Shown here in pieces: positions 21,841 through 34,268 of a DNA stretch of 64,000 nt; the first letter of the stretch is position 1; each line of letters opens with the position of its first letter. Origin of the DNA: Lactarius indigo (lineage: Eukaryota > Basidiomycota > Agaricomycetes > Russulales > Russulaceae); NCBI GenBank assembly GCA_025766275.1, contig JAFKAC010000067.1, forward strand, positions 248,001-312,000. The letters are read 5' to 3'. The notes below the pieces were generated by a model. The model ran no database searches. It was not told the origin of the DNA and was given only the letters and a program-made list of their open reading frames with translations. The position numbers and the translations under genes were made by a program.

Positions 21841-24137
21841 GGAATTGTACCCGTGGGATACAGGAAGTTTGGTGATGAAATCCACTGCAATGGTTTTGAA
21901 TGGCAGGGCTTCTGGTTTAGGGTAGATGGGTTGTAGTGGTGCTCTGATAGGGCAAAGGTTGACTTTGTGCTGTTGGCACTCCGTGCACCCTTTGACGTAG
22001 TCTGTAACATTGTTTTTCATTTGCAGCCACCAGTAGTGTCGTTCAGTGAGTTGAAGGGTGCATTTGATCCCTGGGTGGCCATAGACAGGGGAGTCATGGT
22101 GTGTGGCAATAATGGTATGTTTGTCGTGGATGCCGCCGGTGACCATGCAGCGTCCATCTTTATACCATGTTCCTTCAATGTCTTTGAGTTTGTGTGCATC
22201 GATCCAAGGTTTTAACTTAGCTATATCCTGTTTGTAGACTGGATGGAGAGGTGTCATTTCCACTGGTAGGATTTCGGGTCTCCAATGTTTGGAGTGGGTT
22301 TCTTCTTGGAGTGTGGTGGCTTGTGCAAAAACTTGTTCTGGTAATACTGTAACACCCTCATTGTCATTCTCACCTTGGTCATAATCTGGTCGCCTAGAAA
22401 GGGCATCAGTGCGTCCGTTGGATGTCCCCTTGATGTGATGAATTTTGAAGTCATATTCTGAAAGTTCGAGCACCTCTCTAGCAACATATCTGCTTATTTT
22501 CTGCGGTGACTTCCAGTACTGGAGGTTGAGGTGGTTGGAGAAGACTTTGATTTTGTGAGGGGAGCCTGCTAAAAGAGGCCTCCAATGGTGGAACACTTTG
22601 ACAATTGCCAGTAATTATAAGTTGTATATGTCATAGTTTCTTTCTGCTTCATTGAGCATAGAGGAGTAGTAGCCAATGGGGTGTTGTTTGCCATCTTCCT
22701 TATGCTGTAGGAGAACCGCACCAGTTGTGAAGCCTGAGGCGTCAACTTCTAGTTCAAATTGGTGAGTGAGGTCCAGATGTGCTAAGACAGGTTCACTGGT
22801 GACTAGGTTTTTGAGGTCTTGAAATGCTTTTTCCTCTTCTGTTCCCCAGTGCCATTCAGTGTCTTTACATGTGAGTTTGTTGAGCAGTTGTGCTTTGGTT
22901 GCGAAACCGTGAATAAATGGTTGGTAAAAATTGCAGAAACTGAGAAAAGAGCGGATGTCCTTCACTTTAGTTGGTGTAGGCCAATCTTTAATGCCCGAAA
23001 TTTTGATGGGGTCCATGCATGTCACCCCCTTTTCAAGGATTACCCCCAGGTAATCCATGTGTGGGGAGTGGAAAAGGCATTTTTCAAGTTTGTAGTAGAG
23101 GTCGTGTTCTGTGGACACGCAGAGTACATCTTTGACTGCTTCAACATGATCATCAAGTGAGTACTTGAGTCCCATAGCGATGCCAATGTTGTCCATATAA
23201 ACCCATATAATGGTGCTGCATGCTTCATGTTTGGTGATGATATCTCTAAAGATGAAGTTCATCATCGTCTGGAATGTAGCTGGGGAGTTTGTCAAGCCAA
23301 AGAACATCACCATTGGTTCAAATAATCCATAACATGTTTTAAACACAGCCTTTTCTTCGTCTCCCTCTTTGATGCATACATTGTTATACCCCCATCTGAC
23401 GTTGAGTTTGGTGTGGATGTGGGCATTGCTGAGGTTGGTAATGAGGTCAGAGATAAGGGGGAGGGGGTATTGGTTGCATATGGTGACTGCATTGATTTTT
23501 CAATAGTCCTGTACTGGGCGTAGCTTTCTGTCCTTCTTTTTAATGAAGAAAAAGGATGATGCATATGGTGACTTAGAGGGTCTTATATACCCCTTTTTCA
23601 GTTGTTCATTGGTGATGACGCAGGAATGCACAACCTCATATTCATTGTCCTGTACGGAAGAGGCCACCACAACGGGTGTAATACGTTTGATGTGGGGGTT
23701 TACTGACCAGATAAAAATGGGAAGCATAGCTTCATGTATTGCAGCTTGCGACCATTTAATATGTGGGTCATATATGGCAAGCCAGGGATACCCTAGTACA
23801 ATATCCTCATTGCCAATGTCTGTAATGAGAAAGCATATCTCCTTATTAATCCCTTTAGTTTGAACGTTGACATCAATATAATGGGTGATACACCCTGACT
23901 TGTTTTCGGTATTGTTGATATTCCATATTTTCTTTGGAACATCGAGTGGTTTGGTTCCAAATCCCATCCTTTTAATGAAGGAGGGTCTCATGAAGCAATG
24001 GGTTGCTCCTGAGTTGACTAATGCTTGTATGTCGGCCATTGTGTAACTGGTGCAAATCAATACTGGAACTCACATAGAACAATAGTGAGTCATGATTACA
24101 CTGTTACAATTAACTGCCCTCACCCAGGCCAATGGGT

Positions 24138-26415
24138 TCAGGCGTCCTGAAAACCCTCCTTCTTCCATAACTGTTGAAGGATGAGGTCCTTTACATCATC
24201 TGATTCTCCTGCTACTCCATTAAGCCAGTTGTTGGCACACTATTGAGGGGGTGCTTCTTGGACCACCCTGGTAGCAACTTCAGGTTCTTGCTGGTGGTAG
24301 TCAGTATCGACGTACTGGCTAGTTGATGCTTGAGGTTGATAACCTCCTCATGGTGCTCTGCAATCTTGGGCCATGTGTCCATCCTTTCCACAATTATAAC
24401 AGGTGACTGGCCTTTGGTTGTTACACCCCCCTCCTCTTTGTAAAAATCCTCCTTGAGGTCGATATGGAGGTCGAGGAGCAAGTATGTCTTCAGCTCCTGT
24501 TAGCCATCCTTGAATGCAATCATCCGATGTATCCATCACGTTCAGATCTCTTGACAAGTTTCTAGGCTGCCAGGAGCTTCTTGGCAGTCCTTGCCATTGA
24601 TGCTGTCATTGTGATCATTCTTGTTTTTGTGGTGCCCCTTTGTCAAGCATAGCTTTAAGGTGCATGTATTGTTGTTGGCGAGTGGTAGCGGCTTCTTTCT
24701 ATTTGCGGTAGTTTCATGGGGAGTCAAGGGTATACACTTTAGAATAAAGATCTTTTGGTAACCTGCTTGCAAAGAGATCCAATGTCTGATGGTTGTCAAG
24801 TCAATACTGAGCATGTCACACTAATTGTTTGAATTGAGTGCAATACTCATCTAGATTGCCCCCAATCATCTTAAGGCCTTTCTTGAGCTTGTATTGAGCT
24901 TGCTCTTGTTCCTGTTGATAAGTGACCCACGTGCACTTAGTGGCTCATATGGACCAGACTTGCAGCATGGACTGCTTTAGATTAGATATACAGGACATGT
25001 AGATTAGATATTTTGATCTGTACAATCTTGAATGTCTTGTATTTACTTATCTATGACATCACTGTACTATGACATCATGCAGACTCCTCTGGACTTGTCA
25101 TTGTACTATGCCTTTGTTCTTTCTTTAGCTATATCTTTATTGTGATGTCATTATGATATCATTTCAGTCTGGGCTCTTCTTGTTTTCACACTCCTTGTTC
25201 TCCATCTGTACATTCCTTTTGTCCACTTGTAGAACAATGTCTCTTATACTATGTGACTCTATGTTACTTCCTTGTATTAGTGTCACACCTGTAAACAGTA
25301 TAAGTAGAGTAGCATGTATGCTCCTGGTCCACATCAGTTCTCACTGCTTGTGTGCCAGGTATGCCTTCCATTCTCTAATGTATTATCATCAGTTCTCACT
25401 GCTTGTGTGCCAGACTATCTTGCTTCTCTGCAACTTACCCTGTCAAACCTCTGCTTCCAGCCACCCACTGTATCTCACCACAGTCTACTTTGTCACTGTG
25501 AGTATAGTCCCTATGTGTGCTGTTCATCAGTTCCATTGTGTTTCAGAAGTGCTGCATAAAGCTGTGCGTCACTTCATTCCATAGCCCTTCACTAGTATGG
25601 GGTATTCCTGTTTGTATCTGGCCATTAAGCCAGGTGAGCATGGCCAACACCCATTCGCTGACATTGACACCCTTGATATAGGATAAGAAAAGTAGGGCTC
25701 GTCAATAGGGCATGGCCATTATGCCTTCATCTGTGTTCATGCCCCAGTAGACATGCCATTGTGTGAGAAATGCTTCAACCTTGGCATGTTCTCCGTCGAA
25801 TACTGTGGGTGCTTCACCAGCTAACTTGTTACTGGGAGGAACAATGGGACCTGCACCTGGTAATCCCCCTCCCAGGTGTCCTCCTCCTGGTGGCCCCCCT
25901 GGGAATCCTCCTCCTCATGGTGGTGGTCCTCCTCATGGTAGGTCACCAGGGGATCCACCCCCTCCACTAGGTGGGTCGGGTACATCAGGTCTGATGGCGC
26001 AATGGATAGCTACATCATTGTCTGTCATTCTATGACCCATGTGTGGATTAATGGGTGCTAATATGGCTTGCACCTCTTGCACAATATGATGTTGTTCTTC
26101 TCAAGCCATCTGATCAATTGTATCAGAGGCTAATTGTACTTCTTCTCACATGATAGTTGCAGTAGCCATTGCAACTGCTGGACTGTGGATGTGTATTACT
26201 TCTGGGTTGGTATGAAGAGTGAGGGACTCAGTTCTTTGTATGATGTGTTCCCCAATGGCTCCTAAGCTAGCGTCTTCTGCTGGTGTTTCTCCTCTACTGG
26301 GTGGTTCCTGGCTTTCAGATGCTTCTTCTCCACTGATTCCTTCGTCAGTGTGTTCTTGTGCTTGTCCATCAATAGGGCCATAGTCTGCACAGCTATTAAG
26401 TTGTCACATGTTGAT
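24138..26415 (-). pseudogene. C1 gag, C-terminal four fifths, broken
   Basis: The frame runs from the C2 insertion point to the TGA at 24,138-24,140. It has a Gly/Pro-rich linker (about 25,990-25,830), the capsid-like region (AFLTQWHVYWGMN, then a TWLNGQIQ block) and a CCHC knuckle (CYNCGKDGHMAQDC, near 24,380). LTR A at 24,913-25,529 splits it. Many stops are present, at sites where C2 Gag is open. The -1 heptamer GGGTTTT is at 24,150-24,156. The N-terminal part is at 34,780-35,077. Confidence 0.85.
24913..25529 (-). repeat. Solo LTR, family A, copy 4
   Basis: 617 bp, minus orientation, flanked by GTTCC at 24,908-24,912 and 25,530-25,534. It interrupts C1 gag. Confidence 0.95.
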
Positions 26416-26926
26416 TGTTATGCTCCACCGGTGTTAGTCTGACTTGGACTCTGAAACAGGTGTAATCGACTTAGCGAAGATCAGGCGAATGGGGATCATG
26501 TGTCAACCCAACACAAGCTGAACAGGGGCACTACTGGCACATGCTGCAGCAATGGTAAAGAAGTACTATCCCTTGGTGGATAGGAGTGGAGGTACTCTTA
26601 GTCTGAAGACTAAGGCAGACAAGAGACAAGTCAAGATGGTGGATTGAAGAAGACCAAGATGGGGACTCTTGGTCTTCCAGAGCAACTACTCATACAGATA
26701 CACACGGGCTTTAAAGCGCCGCTAGAACAGTAAAGAACCAATAGCATAACTAGCTCAAACCCTAGTACAGCTATCCTAGGAATGAGTCATACATGAGTCA
26801 CAATCACATGTGAACTACTATGCTGACTGATACAATGTAAGAGTCCATGACTAATACTACTATCAGGCCATAGTCATAACCGGCTATGAGTCATTCACAC
26901 TGTGTAATAGAGTCCATACTGTAATA
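26416..26926 (-). repeat. C2 3' LTR
   Basis: TGTTATGCTCC at the left and TGTAATA (for CATAACA) at the right. The adjacent 26,927-26,940 gives the polypurine tract TGAAAAGGGGGTGA on the minus strand. The hairpin lies at 26,649-26,677. Confidence 0.92.
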
Positions 26927-26958
26927 TCACCCCCTTTTCAGGAGTGAGGCCCACCTCA

Positions 26959-28195
26959 CTAGTCTGCCTTTGATTCTTGCCTCATCCATTTGGCTTCATC
27001 TTCCATGTGCTCCAGTATGTTAGCTCTCTTGAGATGGTAGAGACTGGCCTTCTTATCCTCCAACGCCATGTACCTCTCCTCCTGCAATCTCTGGATTCGC
27101 CACTCTAACTGATCCTCAGCGAAAGCGAATTGCAGATACCAATGCAGCTCTTCAATGAGGGTTACATCCCCAATGTGCATCAGTAGCAAATCAGTGGGGT
27201 GACGATCACAAAGCATGAAACGTTCTTTGTGGGGGATGAATGTGCAGTTGTCTTTCGGGAGGTGTGGTGTGGCATAGAGGGGTTTACCATAAAGGAAGCC
27301 CAACCCCGGAACTATTCCGAGTATGAAGGGGTCTCCTCCTCAGATAACCTGTATGTGGGATGCCTGTACCGTCAGTCCATTGGGGAGTTTGATTGGGAAC
27401 GGAATGTAATCGGGACCTCAATTGACCTGGAACCCTTCAGGGACAACAACTCAGGCTGCTGGGTCTCGTTCACCCATTGGTGTATAACGAGCTGCTTGTG
27501 CCACGGTGACTCTTCCTTGGTGCAGGGGGTTCCCCAACGCGTTGATGAGGAAGGGAGTGGCTATTGGATCTTCAGCATAGAATTCATGTTCAAGGAATGC
27601 GTGCCTGATGGGGTAATGGTCTCCAAGCTTGTCTTCATCCTCAACTTCGTCCAATACTCCTTCCTCTCCTGCCTCATCTTGCGACAGCAAGCAGCAATAT
27701 GGAGTTGCTCCTGCTGCCACCATGCCACTGTCTCTTTCCATTCTTGTTCATATTTCTTCATGGTGTTCAGCAGTTGCACCGTGTGGGACAGCTGCTTGAA
27801 GCTGAAAAAGCTCGTCTTCTGTGATGAACATTTCGGGCTCACCAGTGTCAGGGTTAGTGAGGGCATACATGGGCGGAGGTGCTGGTTGAGTTGTTGTTGG
27901 ATCGTCGTTGAGAGTTCCCTGTAAGGGCACAGGGAATCATTGCAGTGTCTGGTGCAATTCTTCAGCAGTAATAGGCCTGTCGTCCTCATGCTGCATGGCA
28001 GTACAGTTGCTGGTTGCAGCTCCAGTGGTTGTGGTGTCATTGGTGGAGTCAGGGTCAACAAGTGTGGCGGAGGAGTCGTTGACAAGAGTGGAGAGGAGTG
28101 CAAGCTGTTCATTGCATCAAGTAGAGGACATAGGAGAAGTGGGTGATGGAGACTCAACACAATGGATGACGGTCCTTATATGTGTTTCTGCAGTG
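26959..28195 (-). pseudogene. Conserved C-terminal Pol tail (C2)
   Basis: About 410 codons in the same frame as the C2 chromodomain, ending at TAG 26,959-26,961. It contains GDHYPIRH, VPEGFQVN, LYGKPLYATPHLP and KRANILEHMEDE. In-frame stops, for example after Pro-Ala-Ala and after VPEGFQVN, are TGA. The best preserved piece is 27,303-26,959, rich in Glu and Lys and likely helical. Confidence 0.68.
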
Positions 28196-29245
28196 GGATT
28201 GGAATGTTTGAACTCCTGCACGGCTTCGTTGGCAAAGACATCATCCTTATCTATCCATTGATTGTCTGAGTCAGGATAACCCTTCCACTTGACAAGGTAC
28301 TGAAGTCATTGTCTTCTGCCAAATTGCCGAGAGTCTAGAATCTTCTCAACTTCATATTCTTCTTTGTTATCAACCAAATCAGGTGGTGGGCACTGATAGT
28401 TTGGTCTGTGCGTGGGTGTCTCACAATAAGGTGTGAGAAGATCTATGTGGAAGACATTGTGGATGCTCCACTGCGTGGGAAGTTTGAGGCGATAGTTGAT
28501 GGGGGACATCACCTGGATGACCTTAAAAGGTCCATGGCGCTTGGCTGCTAAATTCGCCGTTGGCTGATGAGTGCGCAGGTGACATCCTTCAAGCCATACA
28601 AGGTTGCCTTCTTTGAACTTGGGTGTATCTCGGTGTTTAACCCATGACTTCTGTGCCCTGAACATGCAGGAGAAGGCGTGCTGTCATGCCTGCTTGAATT
28701 GGTCCAGTCTTAATGACACTTGTGGAATAGGGGAAGGTCTGTTGATCCAATCAGCACAAGGATTGAATCCCAATAAGAGGAAGAAGGGGGACTCCTGCAT
28801 GGTTTCATTAGGCCAATTGTTATGCATGAATTCTGCCATAGGCAGATAATGAACCCAGTTGTCTTGCTGCTCATTTACCCAGAAGCAGAGATATTGTTCA
28901 AGCCACTGATTTGTTCATTCTGATTGGCTGTTGGTTCGAGGGTGGTAAGCAGTTGAGATATTTTGGCTGATGCCAAGAATTTTGCATATCTCTCGCATGA
29001 ATTTGGACGCAAAATGGGGGTCCCGATCACTGATAACACACGAGGGGAGTCCAAATCGAGGAAAGACATGAGAGACGTACAGAGCAGCCGTCCCTTCAGC
29101 TGTTATCTCTTCATTGCATGGAATCAAGATGGCAGCTTTAGTGCAGTCATGATTGGTGATTGTTAAAATAGAGTCGTAGCCACAAGAGATGGGAAGCTTA
29201 GTGATGAAATCTACTGTGATGGTTTCGAATGGCAGGGCTTCCAGT

Positions 29246-29816
29246 TGTTGATAAGTGACCCTTGCGCACTTAGCGGCTCGTACGGACTGGACTTGCAGCA
29301 TGGACTGCTTTAGATTAGATATACAGGACTTGTCGATTAGATACTGTTTGATCTGTACAATCTGGACTTACCATTGCATCACCTATGACATCACTGTACT
29401 TCTATGACATCATACATCCGGACTCTGTGTTGTATAATGCCTTTGTACTTTCCTTTGTCCTTTACTTGGTATTATCCTTATTATGATGTCAGTATGATAT
29501 CATTTAGTTCTGGACTCTTCTTGTTCTCCTTTCCCTTGTTCTCAAAGCATCCACTCTTTTGTCCCTTTGTAGAACAATAGCACCTTTGTATTCTGTGACT
29601 AGCGTTACCTACCTTGTACTACTGTCACCCTCTGTAGGAGTATAAGTAGAGTACCATGTACGCTCCTGGTCCACATCAGTTCTCACTGCTTGTGTGCCAG
29701 ACACTTCTGCTTTACCTTGCAAGATCTCCTGTTGCTGCTTTCCAGCCACCCAGCCTATCTCACCACAGAACACTTTGTCCCTCTGTGAGTATGCTATCTA
29801 TGTGTGCTGTTCATCA
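29246..29816 (-). repeat. Solo LTR, family A, copy 3
   Basis: 571 bp, minus orientation, flanked by CCAGT at 29,241-29,245 and 29,817-29,821. It splits the integrase of C2. It is about 45 bp shorter than the other full copies. Confidence 0.95.
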
Positions 29817-32322
29817 CCAGTTTGGGGTAAATGGGTTGTAATGGAGCTTGGATGGGACAGAGGTTGACTTTATGTCATTGGCATTCAGTGCAGCCCTTGA
29901 CATAGTCTGTAACATCATTCTTCATTTGTGGCCACCAGTAGTGTTGTTTGGTGAGTTGGAGGGTACGTTTAATCCCTGGATGACTGTAGACAGGGGGATC
30001 GTGGTGGGCAGTGATAATGGTGCATTTGTCATGGATGCCGCCAGTAACCACTCGGCATCCATCTTTGTACCACATCCCTTCAATGTCTTTTAGTTTGTGC
30101 ACATCTACCCAAGGTTTTAACTTAGCTTGATCCTGCTCATAGATGGGATGTTCTGGCGTCATTTCCGTTGGCAAGATTACTGGTCACCAATGTGGATGTT
30201 GTGAGTCATCCAGAGTGGTTGTGCGTATAAAGACGTGATCCGGTAGGACAGTAATTCCTTCATTGTCATTCTCCCCTTGATCGTAGTCTGGTCTCCATGA
30301 TAGTGCATTGGCACATCCGTTGGATGTCCCTTTGATGTGATGAATCTTGAAGTCATACTCTGAGAGTTCAAGTACTTCCCTAGCGATGTGCCTACTAATC
30401 TTTTGCGGTGACTTCCAGTATTGTAGGTTGAGATAATCGGAGAAGACCTTGATCTTGTGGGGGAACCTGCCAGAAGGGGATTCCAATGACGGAACACCTT
30501 GACAATGGCTAGGAGTTCAAGGTCATATATATCATAATTTCGTTTGGCCTCATTGAGAGTGGATGAGTAATAGCCAATGGGATGTCTTTTACTGTCTGTT
30601 TTGCGTTAAAGGAGGACCGTGCCTGTCGCGAAGCCTGATGCATCGACCTCTAGTTCAAATTGTTGAGTAAGATCTGGGTGTGCTAGGACAGGTTCACTGG
30701 TAACAAGGGTTTTAAGGTCTTGGAACGCATTTTCTTCCTCTGTTCCCCATTGCCATTTGACACCTTTCCACGTGAGTTTGTTAAGTGGTTGTGCTTTGGT
30801 TGCAAATCCTCATATAAAAGGTTGGTAAAAATTGCAGAAACCGAGGAAAGAGTGGATGTCCTTAACTTTGGTTGGTGTGGGCCAGTCCCTGATACCGGAA
30901 ATTTTGACAGGGTCCATGCGTGTCACCCCCTTTTCAAGGATTACCCCCAGGTAATCATGTGTGGAGAGTGAAAAAGACATTTTTCGAGCTTGTAATATAG
31001 GTCATGTTCAGCAGATACGCAGAGAACATCCTTGACTGCTTCAACGTGATCTTCAAGTGAGTGTTGAAGTCCTGTGGCTATACCAATATCGTCCATGTAG
31101 ACCCAAATAACTGTTCCTCGTTTTTCATGTTTGGCAATTATGTCCCTGAAGATGAAGTTCATCATAGTCTGGAACATTGCCAGGGAGTTGGTCAAGCTGA
31201 AAAACATCACCGTCGGTTCGAATAATCTGTATCATGTTTTAAATGTGGCCTTTTCCTCATCCCCCTCTTTGATGTGTATATTGTTATACCCCCATCAAAT
31301 GTCGAGCTTGGTATAGATGTGGGCATTACTGAGGTTGGTAATAAGGTCGGAGATGAGAGGGAGAGGGTATTGATTGTGGATGGTAACTGTGTTGACCTTC
31401 CAATAGTCTTGAATGGGTCGTAATTTCCCATCCTTCTTCTTGATGAAGAAGAAAGACAAAGTGTATGGAGATTTAGAGGGTCATATATACCCCTTTTTCA
31501 ACTGTTCATCAATCCATTCATGTAGTTTTTTGTCTTCTTCCTGGGTCATTGGGTATATTTTGCAGTTGATAGTGTCAGCCATCCCTGGTTTAAATTCAAT
31601 AGCATGATCCTGGGGCCTGCTGGGAGGAAACCTGTCCAACGCTTCTTCACTGAAGAGGCATTCAAATTCCTGATACTCGAGAGGTAACTTAGCTTTAGTG
31701 GTATATTGTTGAGCTGCGATAGCTAAGTCTGTGGCCATTGCTCTAATTTGACAGCCTTCTTTGAACTGTTGTCATTGTTCATCCGTGATGACACAAGAGT
31801 GTACAACTTCATAGTCATCATTTTGTACGGAGGAAGTGGCTATTGTTGGTGTGATTCATTGGATGTGAGGGTTTGTGGATCATATAACAATGGGAAGCAT
31901 GTCCTTGTGAATGGCAGCTTGTGACCATTTGATGTGTGGATCGTATATGGCAAGCCAGGGATAGCCCAGCACAATATCTTCATTGCCAATGTCTGTGATA
32001 AGGAAATGTATTTCCTTGTTGATTCCTTTAGTTTGGACATCAATGTCAACATAATGAGTGATACATCCTGATTTGTTTTCTGTATTGTCAATATTCCATA
32101 TCTTCTTTGGGACGTTGAGTTGTTTCGTCCCAAATCCCATCCTCTTCACGAAGGAGGGCCTCATGAAGCAATGGGTTGCTCCTGAGTCAACTAATGCTCG
32201 TATGTTGGCCATTGCATAACTGGTGCGAATCAATACTGGAACTCTCATAGAACAATAGCGAGTCATAATTACACTGTTACAATTAACTGCCCTCACCCAG
32301 GCTGATGGGTTCAGGCATCCTG

Positions 32323-32329
32323 AAAACCC
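32323..32329 (-). promoter_or_regulatory. Putative -1 frameshift heptamer GGGTTTT in C2
   Basis: The minus strand reads G GGT TTT in the gag frame, and the gag TGA follows nine bases later, as in G1 and C1. Confidence 0.65.
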
Positions 32330-34255
32330 TCCTTTTTCCATAGTTGTTGGAGGATAATGTCTTTTACGTTGTCTGATTCTCCTGCTACTCTGTTGAGCCA
32401 GTTGCTGGCACGCTGTTGAGGGGGTACATCTTGAACTGCCCTGGTAGCAATTTCAGGTTCTTGTTGATGGTAGTTGGTGTCGATGCTTGGGGTTGGTAAT
32501 TTCCCCGTGGTTGTCTACAATCTTGGGCCATGTGTCCATCCTTTCCACAATTGTAACTAGTGACTGGCCTTTGATTATTTTGTCCTCCTCCTCTCTGTAA
32601 AAATCCTCCTCGAGGTTGGTATGGGGGTCGAGGGGCAAGTATATCTTCTGCCCCTGTCAGACGCCCTTGAATTCGGTCTGCCGATGTATCCATCACATTT
32701 GGATCCCTAGGCAGATTCCTTGGTTGCCAAGAACTCCTTGGTGGTCCTTGCCATGGACATTGGCATTGTGGTTGGTTCTGCTTTGGCGCTCCTTTGTTAA
32801 GCATTGCTTTGAGGTGCATATATTGCTGTTGACAAGTGGTTGCTGCTTCTTTCCATTTGCAGTAGTTTCGTGGGGAATCGAGAGTGTAAACTTTGGAGTA
32901 AAGTTTGGTGGGTAGTCCGCTTGCAAATAGGTCAAGTATCTGGGGATCATCGAGCCAATACTAAGTGCACCACACTAGTTGTTCGAATTGTGTGCAATAC
33001 TCATCTAGATTGCCCCCAATCATTTTAAGCCCCTTCTTCAGCTCATATTGGGCTTGTTCCTGCTCCATCATATTTCAGAAGTGCTGCATGAAGCTGCGTG
33101 TAATTTCGTTCCATAGTCCTTCACTAGTGCAGGGTACTTCTGCTTGTATCTGGCCATTGAGCCAGGTAAGCATTGCCAACACCCATTCGCTGACATTGAC
33201 GCCCTTGATGTAGGATAAGAAGAGTAATGCGTGTCGATATGGTGTGGCCATTATGCCTTCATCTGCATTCATGCCCCAATAGACATGCCATTGTGTGAGA
33301 AATGCTTTGACTTTTGCATGTTCTCCATTGAATACTGTGGGGGCTTCACCAGCTAACTTGTTATTTTGGGGAGGAATAACGGGACCTGCACCTGGTAACC
33401 CTCCTCTGGGATGTCCTCCTCCTGGTGGTCCTCTGGGAAACCCTCCAGGGAATCCTCCAAATCCATGCCCTCTTGGCGGTGGCCCCCCTCCTGGTAAATC
33501 GCCAGGAGGTCCACCTCCTCCACTAGGGGGATCAGCTACATCTGGTCCAATGGCGTGAGGGATGGCCACGTCGTCGTCTGTCATTCTATGACTGGTGTGG
33601 GGGTTAATAGGTGCTAGTATAGCACGCGCTTCTTGTGCAATGCGGTTTTGTTCTTCTTGAGCCATCTGATCGATTGTATCAGCAGTTAATTGTACTTCTT
33701 CTTGTGTGATGGTGGCAGTGGCCATTGCAACTGCTGGACTGTGAATGTGGATTACTTCTGGTTCGGTTTGGTGAATAGTAAGTGACTCAGTTTGTCATAT
33801 GATGTGTTCGCCAATGGCTCCTAGGCTGGCATCTTCTGCTGGTGTAGCTCCCCTACTGGGCAATGGTTGGCTTTTGGAGGTTTCTTCTCCACTGATTCCT
33901 TTGTTGGTATGCTCCTGTGTTTGTCTGTCAATAGGACCGTAGTCTGCGTGACTATTGAGTTCGCATGCATCAATGTCGCAGTTGTAGTTTCTTCCCACTG
34001 GTCTTACAATATCCCAGCGATGGTCTATGGGATTCCAAGTAACCTCAGTCCAACAGAGGTGATCAAAATTGAACTCAACGGGTTGGAAATGGTTAGGACC
34101 ATTAAATTCCACAAAATATCTGGTGTCTTCTCCCCGTTCTCTCCACTGAGCCGCTCCTAGGAACCTTGTTGGTACATTGTGGTCTCCTTGTCGTTCAAGA
34201 TGATAGGGATGGAAGGACGTCCACTGTTCTCTGGTCAAATATGCCACTTTGAAGG

Positions 34256-34266
34256 ATCTTGGTCTT
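34256..34266 (-). other. Primer binding site complementary to the element's own LTR
   Basis: Two bases after the 5' LTR the minus strand reads AAGACCAAGAT. This does not resemble a tRNA 3' end (no TGG start). It is exactly complementary over 11 nt to ATCTTGGTCTT, the 3' arm of the LTR hairpin just downstream of the TATA-like box. The Tf1/sushi group is known to prime reverse transcription with the first 11 nt of its own mRNA. C1 has the same site with one change (AAGAACAAGAT, 35,065-35,075). Confidence 0.65.
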
Positions 34267-34268
34267 AA

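Larger units (their letters stand above)
19431..24205 (-). pseudogene. Chromovirus C1 pol, broken
   Basis: The order on the minus strand is protease ([11 protein letters not shown] near 24,020: the catalytic Asp of the D-S-G triad reads Asn), RT (VYMDNIG near 23,195, where the YMDD Asp is also changed), RNase H (to about 22,390), integrase zinc region and core (about 22,230-20,700) and chromodomain (about 19,600-19,430). Two solo LTRs split it at 20,950-21,840 and 19,783-20,323. Allowing for them, the frame is continuous. The stop after Gln-Asp-Tyr near 23,499 is TGA where Arg is expected. Two catalytic Asp changes show an old, dead copy. Confidence 0.88.
28196..32375 (-). pseudogene. Chromovirus C2 pol, broken
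   Basis: Protease with ALVDSGATHCF (about 32,190), RT with VYMDDIG (about 31,095), RNase H (to about 30,310), integrase zinc region and core with CTECQ (about 29,880) and SDRDPHF (about 29,030), and chromodomain (YEVEKIL to KWKGYPDSDNQW, about 28,350-28,230). The protease and RT catalytic Asp are intact, unlike in C1. One-base deletions near 30,956 (in HMDYLGV) and 30,463 (in GSPHKIK) shift the frame. LTR A plus duplication is 576 bp, so that insertion keeps frame. Pol starts by -1 shift at 32,323-32,329. Confidence 0.9.
32311..34268 (-). pseudogene. C2 gag, nearly complete
   Basis: One frame from the 5' LTR to TGA 32,311-32,313. The N-terminal 150 residues (TREQWTSFHPY, then WNPIDHRWDIVRP) are followed by an acidic linker, a Gly/Pro-rich stretch (33,540-33,380), the capsid-like part (AFLTQWHVYWGMNADEG) and a CCHC knuckle (SYNCGKDGHMAQDC, first Cys changed to Ser). 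No ATG is seen near the start; the frame is open from the LTR edge, with GTG at 34,247. Stops are mainly TGA, with a TAG near 32,963 where Gln is likely ancestral. Gag forms the particle around element RNA. Confidence 0.85.

Noticed and set aside
25763..26035. Gly/Pro-rich open frame on the plus strand (also at 33,295-33,558)
   Set aside because: Mirror image of the Gly/Pro-rich linker of gag on the minus strand. Both strands of such repeats read as Pro/Gly.
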